In this document: in pieces, positions 1-5,241 of the stretch
Layout: each line of letters starts with the position of its first letter
Position numbering within the stretch: the stretch's first letter is position 1
Assembly (NCBI GenBank): GCA_965372015.1
Contig: CBDVAP010000065.1
Span: 1 to 14,848, forward strand
Source of the DNA: JACZSB01 sp965372015
GTDB lineage: Bacteria; Fidelibacterota; Marinisomatia; SCGC-AAA003-L08; TS1B11
Direction of reading: 5' to 3'
Length of the DNA: 14,848 bases
The notes under the pieces: model-generated
Databases searched by the model: none
The model's input: only the letters and a program-made list of their open reading frames with translations
Told to the model about the DNA's origin: nothing
Translations under genes and position numbers: made by a program

Positions 1-35
1 AAAGAGCGGGGGAATATAGGGATTTTTTGGAGCGC

Positions 36-57
36 TGTCGTTCGCCTGGTGCGCGAA
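36..57. repeat. Short hairpin motif shared with 3741-3773
   Basis: TTCGC at 41-45 can pair with GCGAA at 53-57. The stretch 36-54 matches 3741-3759 at 16 of 19 positions by eye, and that second site is also a hairpin. This suggests a small dispersed palindromic element of unknown function, here inside the gene-free first 332 bases. Chance similarity in GC-rich DNA is possible. Confidence 0.35.
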
Positions 58-84
58 TCAGCCGCTAGTCCACCTGCTGGCGGA

Positions 85-192
85 TCTCCCTCGTCGCACT
101 TCGACCCTTCGCCACTGCTCCCCCACCTATGGCGGGATTCCCCCGCTTTCAGCGGGTTTCAGGGCAGGCTCAGCTCAGTGTGACGAGGGAGA
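85..192. repeat. About 108-bp element bounded by 16-bp inverted repeats
   Basis: The left arm at 85-100 (TCTCCCTCGTCGCACT) is complementary to 177-192 (AGTGTGACGAGGGAGA) at 15 of 16 positions. Inside lies a perfect hairpin, CCCGCT (142-147), loop TTC, AGCGGG (151-156). The interior resembles the segment at 3250-3345 on the other side of the 333-3140 gene: both carry CTTCGA, CCCTTCG, TGCTCCCCC and then GGGCAGG in the same order. This looks like a REP- or MITE-like non-coding repeat. No open frame of note and no transposase is present. Confidence 0.55.
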
Positions 193-283
193 GAGCGGTC
201 AAAATATAGCGGTCAGCCGGAGCGATTGCCACACCCCGACTGGAGCGGGGGGTAGTTAAGGTGCCGGAGGATAGCAGCGTGAG

Positions 284-319
284 GGGGGTTACTTTAGCAG
301 AACCCCCGCATTCTGCGGG
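284..319 (-). terminator. Overlapping hairpins downstream of the secreted-protein gene
   Basis: Just beyond the stop codon of the minus-strand gene lie two mutually exclusive stems. One is CCCGCA (305-310), loop TTC, TGCGGG (314-319). The other is GGGGGTT (284-290) with AACCCCC (301-307). Either could fold in the transcript and slow or end transcription. No T-run follows on the minus strand, so this is not a textbook intrinsic terminator. The first stem is the same shape as the one at 142-156, with the closing base pair swapped. Confidence 0.3.
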
Positions 320-332
320 ACTATACACAGGC

Positions 333-3140
333 TTATTTTAATAACAGCATCTTGATGGATTTGGAATATTCTTGTGTAGTCAGCCGGGCGATATAGATAC
401 CCGAAGATAACGATCTACCGTAATAGTCTTTCCCATCCCAGACTGCTCGATGGGTGCCCGGAGGCAAGCGGCCTGACGTCAACCGGGCCACCTCACGGCC
501 CAGAATATCGTGAACCGTCAGGTTGACTTCCTCGATGGAGAGCAGGTTGAAGCGGATTGTGACGGTGGGATTAAAGGGGTTGGGATATCCGCTAAGCGTG
601 TGGAACAGCTGCGGACTGATTTCTTGATCTTTGACTTCCAATAGCGATCCAATATCGATCGAGTTGGCATATATATTCCAGGGCTGGCCCGGAAGGCGAT
701 TATCCATCCAGACCGTGATCATGCGGTTACCGATAACGGTGGTTTTGGGCCGGGTCTGGGCTGAGGGTACATCTTCACGACTGACGGTGAAGATATCACT
801 GAGCGAAGAATCCAGCGGCGAGAGGATACGCGCCAGAATTTCATTATTCCCATCGACAGTTTCGTTCCACACAATAACATAACGGCCGCCATCCGACCGG
901 TGAACATCGATTGACATAGCCTGTCCGATTATAGTACTGTCACGCACCATTATTTTGGAACCTACAGCCACCCCGGCACTATCAACAAACTGGGCTGTTA
1001 TCGAGGTTCGATGCTTCCCATAAATTAGCAGGTGCCCCCCATCGCCACTGTATGCCAGAGCTATGCCGTCATCCCTTTGAATAGTGTACCAATATGGCAT
1101 GATCCCCCTATTCGAACCGATGGGGTTGGCTTGTTCATCAAACTGCTGTATCAGGCAATTCAAATATACCCACGACGGTTCGCAGCATTCGTCCGAATAT
1201 TTCTTCCAGGCAAAAGTAAATCCTCCTCGATTGCTTGTTGCGATAGTTGGGTAATTAAGTGGGGAATCGAAGTCCTCTCCTCGTGAGTCTTGCCAGCTGG
1301 CATTTTCGCTTACCCTGATGGTCTCTCCATTCGCCGCTCCACCCGAGCCGTATAGTTGGGCTTTGATGAACCCATGATCTTCCCAACCTATTACGAATTT
1401 GCCATTAGCCAGGAAGGCGGCGGCTGGCCGTTTTCTCTCGTGCAACTCCTCGACATCCCTAACTAAGAAATTGGGTCCCAGACGGGAACCGTCGCTTTCA
1501 AAATACTGGGCGTAAAGATCTTTAAAACCATGCCGCCTGTCTTCCCACACTACCAGGTATTTACCATCAGGCGCCACTGCCGCCGCGGGACGAATCTGAT
1601 GACCGGTGGTGTCATCATTGACTGCAAAGATCTCCCCTATTGGTCGGTCCTCCGATTCGAAGGCCCGGGCAAGAATATCGTACGATCCAGTCCCATTATC
1701 GGCCCAGACAATCAAATAGCCCCCGGTTACCAGTGGGATAATACAGGGATCGGTTTGGGTGCTGATGCCCTCATCGTCGTTAAGTTTGAATTCACCGACC
1801 AGATCAGACCCATCCAGCTGGATCAGGCGATGGAAGATGTCACCATCCCGAGAGTAGGTTAGTGATAATCCACCCTCGGCCTCACCAAGAATATTCAAAT
1901 CCATCTCGGGATTTGATTCCTCCAACCGGCAACAATATTGTGTGGTGTCAACAGCGATACCAGCAGAATCAAACCGGCGGTAGTAGAGATCGGAAGTTCC
2001 CCCGGCAACAGTCTTGCGCCAGATGGTGATAAACCCGCCATCATTGAGACGGATTGATCTCGGACTCACGGACGAATTATCTCCCGGTGGACCAAGATCG
2101 ACAATTATCCTCTCTCCCCTAACCGCCAAGCTGGAATCGTAGATCTGGGTTAAAATCTCAATCTGACTCACGGTATCATCGTAAACAGCCCATGTAACAA
2201 TATAGCTACTATCATTCAGACTGGTAATCCCCGGTGGCTTTAAATTCATTGGCTCACTGGAATGTGTCGATGGAAGGCTGTCAACAGTTACTCGCGGCCC
2301 CTCGAAGAGACCAGCACGAAAACGTCGCAGGTAATTATAACTGCCAATCGGGAAGTCGGGAAAGTAGTAGTACGCGGCAATGGCTCCCCCATCGTGGTGG
2401 GGCTGTAAAGGCGGAGAACCCATAATGAAAACTGATTGAACTGAAGCAACTTCAGAATATGCTAACACCAGTTGATTTCCCACTATTAGGCCAGTACTAT
2501 CCAGCGCTTGGCTCATTAATTGAGAATACAGGTACCATCCTTCCGAATCGCTTTCCTCGTAGTCCTTACGCCATATAGTTGTAAATCCGTTGTCACCAGT
2601 ACCTACAGCAAATGGCCTATGAAACCTTTCTCCCCCAGACCTCCCTTCACCTACGCGGAGATTATCACCATACGGTACGCCCCCGGTATTATACTGTTGC
2701 GCATAAACAGAAGCCGTATTATCCATTTGACTCGTAGAGTAATGATAGCCATCGCGGTCATCGCGCCAGACAACCACAAAACCGCCGTCTGTGGTACCGG
2801 CGGCACTGGGCTTGAACCGGCCACTGGTACCCCCATCCGTGTTGATCTGGAAATTGCCGCCGATGGGGGCCCCACTGGTATCTATCAGCTGGGCGTAGAT
2901 AGTCCACAGGCCGGTGCGGTTATCCTCCCAGAGCACCAGCTTCCGGCCGTCGTTCAGGGTAACCATCGAGGGGTTTCGGTGGATAAGATCGTTTGCCACG
3001 GCGGAATTAGTATTAACCATGAAATCCGGGGTAATAATTGTGGGAGGATCCTGGGCAGAGAGGAGGCCTATTAATAGTAGGGCCATTACAGCTGATAACC
3101 CGGTTTTCAATCGTGATTGTAGAAAGGAACTGAACATCAT
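333..3140 (-). CDS. Secreted 14-repeat beta-propeller-like protein with type IX sorting domain
   Basis: This 935-residue protein begins with a signal peptide (about 1-29, hydrophobic core GLSAVMALLLIGLL, cleavage near SAQ). From about residue 58 to 830 it carries repeats of the form GG/GK-hydrophobic-W-x-D followed by IYAQ and G-x-NF-x-VN. The conserved aromatic falls at 71, 125, 190, about 258, 317, 374, 429, 479, 532, 586, 645, 697, 758 and 811. Residues 851-935 form a C-terminal sorting domain of the Por_Secre_tail/FlgD-Ig kind: GYPNPFNP at 851-858, G-REVARL, WDGKDYYG, SSGIYIARL and a basic KMLLLK end. In known T9SS bacteria such domains target proteins across the outer membrane, often for surface attachment. 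The ligand or function of the repeats is unknown. Two adjacent ATG codons start the frame; no clear ribosome binding site is seen. It stands alone between repeat-rich spacers and by eye is more AT-rich than the 5.2-13.7 kb operon. Confidence 0.88.
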   Translation of the reverse strand: MMFSSFLQSRLKTGLSAVMALLLIGLLSAQDPPTIITPDFMVNTNSAVANDLIHRNPSMVTLNDGRKLVLWEDNRTGLWTIYAQLIDTSGAPIGGNFQINTDGGTSGRFKPSAAGTTDGGFVVVWRDDRDGYHYSTSQMDNTASVYAQQYNTGGVPYGDNLRVGEGRSGGERFHRPFAVGTGDNGFTTIWRKDYEESDSEGWYLYSQLMSQALDSTGLIVGNQLVLAYSEVASVQSVFIMGSPPLQPHHDGGAIAAYYYFPDFPIGSYNYLRRFRAGLFEGPRVTVDSLPSTHSSEPMNLKPPGITSLNDSSYIVTWAVYDDTVSQIEILTQIYDSSLAVRGERIIVDLGPPGDNSSVSPRSIRLNDGGFITIWRKTVAGGTSDLYYRRFDSAGIAVDTTQYCCRLEESNPEMDLNILGEAEGGLSLTYSRDGDIFHRLIQLDGSDLVGEFKLNDDEGISTQTDPCIIPLVTGGYLIVWADNGTGSYDILARAFESEDRPIGEIFAVNDDTTGHQIRPAAAVAPDGKYLVVWEDRRHGFKDLYAQYFESDGSRLGPNFLVRDVEELHERKRPAAAFLANGKFVIGWEDHGFIKAQLYGSGGAANGETIRVSENASWQDSRGEDFDSPLNYPTIATSNRGGFTFAWKKYSDECCEPSWVYLNCLIQQFDEQANPIGSNRGIMPYWYTIQRDDGIALAYSGDGGHLLIYGKHRTSITAQFVDSAGVAVGSKIMVRDSTIIGQAMSIDVHRSDGGRYVIVWNETVDGNNEILARILSPLDSSLSDIFTVSREDVPSAQTRPKTTVIGNRMITVWMDNRLPGQPWNIYANSIDIGSLLEVKDQEISPQLFHTLSGYPNPFNPTVTIRFNLLSIEEVNLTVHDILGREVARLTSGRLPPGTHRAVWDGKDYYGRSLSSGIYIARLTTQEYSKSIKMLLLK

Positions 3141-3146
3141 GGCGCC

Positions 3147-3183
3147 TATACCGGAAGGTATAAAAAATAAGTGTACAAGTCAA
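3147..3183 (-). promoter_or_regulatory. Weak promoter-like sequence and small hairpin before the secreted-protein gene
   Basis: On the minus strand TTGACT (3183-3178) is followed after 15 bases by TATACC (3162-3157). The -35 is fair, but the spacing is short and the -10 poor. TATACC and GGTATA (3162-3157 and 3152-3147) form a 6-bp inverted repeat with a 4-base loop about 6 bases before the ATG. It may be a promoter, an operator or a leader hairpin that affects translation; the call is tentative. Confidence 0.2.
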
Positions 3184-3249
3184 AGCCATTATAACTGAGG
3201 ATAATGAGATTGCGCTGGTTCGTACCAGGCTAAGTAGCGGTAAGCGCCG

Positions 3250-3345
3250 TTGCCCTTCGAGAACCCTTCGGCTCTGCTCCCCCGCCCTGGCCGGGCAGGC
3301 CTCATGCTTCGAGAGCCTCAGCATGACCAGCGAGATGGGAGACAG
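3250..3345. repeat. Second, diverged copy of the 85-192 type intergenic repeat
   Basis: The segment shares blocks with 85-192 in the same order: CTTCGA, CCCTTCG, TGCTCCCCC, GGGCAGG, a CTCA block, and a CGAG...GGGAGA end. It contains the inverted repeat TCATGCT (3302-3308) with AGCATGA (3320-3326) around a TTCGAGAGCCTC-type core, and GCCC/GGGC (3284-3287, 3293-3296). This CATGCTTCGAGAGCCTCAGC kind of sequence is of a type I recognise from intergenic palindromic repeats in several bacterial phyla; no search was run. Peptides read through it (for example LRLSKHEAC on the minus strand) should not be annotated as genes. Confidence 0.5.
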
Positions 3346-3384
3346 CGGGCTTGGATCGCTCCCATTTATCCCCTACCTTTCGGG

Positions 3385-3412
3385 TTGGATTTCCAATCCG
3401 GTTTTAGATAAT
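3385..3412 (+). promoter_or_regulatory. Possible dodecin promoter
   Basis: GATAAT at 3407-3412 matches five of six -10 bases and lies about 25 bases before the dodecin start. The best -35 is TTGGAT at 3385-3390 with a 16-base spacer, which is weak and overlaps a small stem (GGATT 3387-3391, AATCC 3395-3399). The stem could equally be a regulatory site. Confidence 0.25.
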
Positions 3413-3436
3413 TGTTGGTAACAGTGGAGGGACAGT

Positions 3437-3652
3437 ATGAGTGACAGCGTTTATAAGGTGGTGGAACTGGTGGGCACCAGCGAGGTTTCCTGGGAGGAGG
3501 CGGCCAAAAAGGCGGTGGAGACGGCGGGCAAGAGCCTCCAGAACCTGCGGATCGCCGAGGTCCATAAACTTGATATGAAGGTGGAGGGCGGCAAGGTGAC
3601 CGCCTTTCGCACCAGGGTCAGCCTGTCGTTCAAGTACAAATCGGGGGATTAG
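3437..3652 (+). CDS. Dodecin family protein
   Basis: The protein has 71 residues, the usual size of dodecins: small beta-alpha-beta-beta proteins that form hollow dodecamers and, in characterised members, bind flavins to store or sequester them. The start YKVVELVGTS, the helix beginning SWEEAAKKAV (18-27), LRIAEV (about 37-42) and the final strand RVSLSFKYK match the family along its whole length. The sites of the flavin-stacking Trp and the Gln of archaeal dodecin fall on Ile (in LRIAEV) and Arg (in AFRTRV) in my manual alignment, so flavin binding cannot be assumed. The ATG at 3437 has a good ribosome binding site, GGAGG at 3426-3430. The gene appears monocistronic; the next gene starts 267 bases downstream. 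Confidence 0.9.
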   Translation: MSDSVYKVVELVGTSEVSWEEAAKKAVETAGKSLQNLRIAEVHKLDMKVEGGKVTAFRTRVSLSFKYKSGD

Positions 3653-3740
3653 CGGGCGCAGGGCGAAGGGCTGTTGATCGCTGGTAAGACTGGTCAGGCG
3701 CAGAAGGCGCCGGAAGAAAGATACAGATTTGGAGGGCATT

Positions 3741-3773
3741 TGCCGTTCGCCAGGTGGGCTCCGCCTTTGGCGA
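3741..3773. repeat. Imperfect hairpin repeat in the 3653-3919 spacer
   Basis: TCGCCA (3747-3752) pairs with TGGCGA (3768-3773), and inner GG/CC pairs extend the stem around GGTGGGCTCCGCC. The left part resembles 36-54. It is the only structure I can support in this 267-base spacer. No credible small gene is seen here: the open frame that includes it extends the phosphodiesterase start without a ribosome binding site. Confidence 0.4.
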
Positions 3774-3919
3774 GGTAAATTGGTCGGCGGCGAAGTCCAA
3801 AATCGAGCAGGGGAAAAACGTCTCCCAGTATTCGGCCCTAAAAGCTCGCAGTGCTTTATCGGCTTTCAACCTTGTGCTACTTTAGCTTTCTGAAAAAGCA
3901 ACAGCAAGAGGTGCTGGGT

Positions 3920-5170
3920 ATGAGAAACAGGACCGCTCAACTATTTCTGTTTTCAGTCTTTCTCCTTGTGATCTGGAATTGCGAACCGGAAGAAGATCCA
4001 TCCCTGGATCTCGAACCTGTTCCGATCATTCTGATTTCCATGGATGGCTTCCGCTGGGATTATATGGATCGCACCGATACGCCAAACATGGATTACCTGG
4101 CCGCACAAGGCGTCCGGGCCGAAGCGATGATCCCCGTGTTTCCATCGGTCACCTTTCCCAACCACCTGTCGATTGTTACCGGCTGCTATCCTCAAAACCA
4201 TGGGATAACCTATAACAGGATGTGGGACCCGGTTTTCGAAGAATGGTACTATATCGGTGAGGGCGCTGAACCTGTGCAAGATGGAAAATGGTATGAAGCG
4301 GAACCCTTCTGGGTAACCGTGGAAAGGGTCGGTCTGGTTTCGGCCATATACCACTGGCCAGGCAGTGAGGCTGAGATTATGGGATACAGGCCCAGTCACT
4401 ATAATATTTATGACGGTTCGATAACCAACGAAATAAAAGTGGCGCAGGTTCTTACCTGGCTGGAACTGCCGGAAGCTGAGCGCCCCTCGTTCATTGCTAT
4501 CTATTTCAACGAGGCAAACTACTATGGGCACCGATTGGGTGTGCAGGGAACGGCAATGGATACTGTGATCCAGGGATTGGATGAGAATATCGGTCAACTT
4601 TTGACCGGTCTGGAAGACCGTGATCTTCTGGATCAGGTCAATATCATCATTGTGGCGGACCACGGCATGACCGATTTAAGTGAAGACAAGGTAATCTTTA
4701 TTGACGATTACATCTCTATGCAAGATCTGGATTATTACAGCCTTACTCCGGTCTCAATGATAGCCCCAATAGAAGGCCGGCTCGATTCCGTATATAATGC
4801 TCTGCATAATGCACACCCAAACTTCAAAGTTTATCTGAAGAATGAGACGCCAGCGCATCTCCATTACCGCGATCATCGGCGTATTCCTCCCATTGTGGGT
4901 ATACCTGATGAAGGGTGGTCTGTACTAACCCACTGGTATTTCGACAACTACGGTTTGGGATCCTATGTAGCCACACATGGTTACGATCCCTTGCTCAGTT
5001 CCATGCAGGCCATTTTTCTGGCGGCCGGTCCGCATTTCAAACAGGGAATCACGGTACCAAAATTCCAGAATATTCACGTTTATGATCTGATGGCACATAT
5101 TTTAGAGCTGGGTGGTGCTCCAAATGATGGGAGCCTGGATTCGGTACGAGTTATGCTGGCAGGTGAATGA
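3920..5170 (+). CDS. Nucleotide pyrophosphatase/phosphodiesterase (ENPP-like), alkaline phosphatase superfamily
   Basis: A 416-residue predicted exported enzyme that would hydrolyse phosphodiester or pyrophosphate bonds with two metal ions. Visible motifs are SMDGFRWDY (Asp42, metal), FPSVTFPNH with nucleophile Thr78, FNEANYYGHRLG (195-207, His204), VADHGM (Asp247, His248) and ATHGYD (His353). These follow the ENPP order of ligands. The family motif EPDxxGH reads EANYYGH, so the usual zinc-ligand Asp is Asn200. The start at 3920 is chosen because AGAGGTG sits just before it and it opens directly into a signal sequence (QLFLFSVFLLVIW) ending in Cys21; an in-frame ATG at 3851 would bury the signal. 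The lipobox IWNC is atypical, so lipid anchoring is likely rather than certain. The substrate is not predictable. It stands alone, convergent with the M16 gene. Confidence 0.88.
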   Translation: MRNRTAQLFLFSVFLLVIWNCEPEEDPSLDLEPVPIILISMDGFRWDYMDRTDTPNMDYLAAQGVRAEAMIPVFPSVTFPNHLSIVTGCYPQNHGITYNRMWDPVFEEWYYIGEGAEPVQDGKWYEAEPFWVTVERVGLVSAIYHWPGSEAEIMGYRPSHYNIYDGSITNEIKVAQVLTWLELPEAERPSFIAIYFNEANYYGHRLGVQGTAMDTVIQGLDENIGQLLTGLEDRDLLDQVNIIIVADHGMTDLSEDKVIFIDDYISMQDLDYYSLTPVSMIAPIEGRLDSVYNALHNAHPNFKVYLKNETPAHLHYRDHRRIPPIVGIPDEGWSVLTHWYFDNYGLGSYVATHGYDPLLSSMQAIFLAAGPHFKQGITVPKFQNIHVYDLMAHILELGGAPNDGSLDSVRVMLAGE

Positions 5171-5189
5171 TCCTCTAACCGGGCGGAAT

Positions 5190-5209
5190 GGGCGTAATGC
5201 ATTACGCCC
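5190..5209. repeat. Perfect 20-bp palindrome between convergent genes
   Basis: GGGCGTAATG at 5190-5199 is exactly complementary to CATTACGCCC at 5200-5209. It lies between the stop of the phosphodiesterase (5170) and the stop of the M16 peptidase gene (5242). It may act in both directions as a transcription end or be a copy of a dispersed repeat; no T-run follows on either strand. Confidence 0.7.
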
Positions 5210-5211
5210 CT

Positions 5212-5233
5212 ACTGGCTGGGGACTGGCTGGCG
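5212..5233. repeat. Two tandem 11-bp units
   Basis: ACTGGCTGGGG (5212-5222) is followed directly by ACTGGCTGGCG (5223-5233), differing at one position. It sits between the 20-bp palindrome and the stop codon of the M16 gene. Confidence 0.6.
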
Positions 5234-5241
5234 GTAGCTAC

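Noticed and set aside
3013..3324. Minus-strand 103-codon frame starting MLRLSKHEAC
   Set aside because: It reads through the intergenic repeat and into the signal region of the secreted-protein gene in another frame; this peptide start is a familiar artefact of such repeats.
3851..3919. N-terminal extension of the phosphodiesterase from ATG 3851
   Set aside because: No ribosome binding site, and the extension would precede a well-placed signal sequence that has its own start and AGAGGTG.
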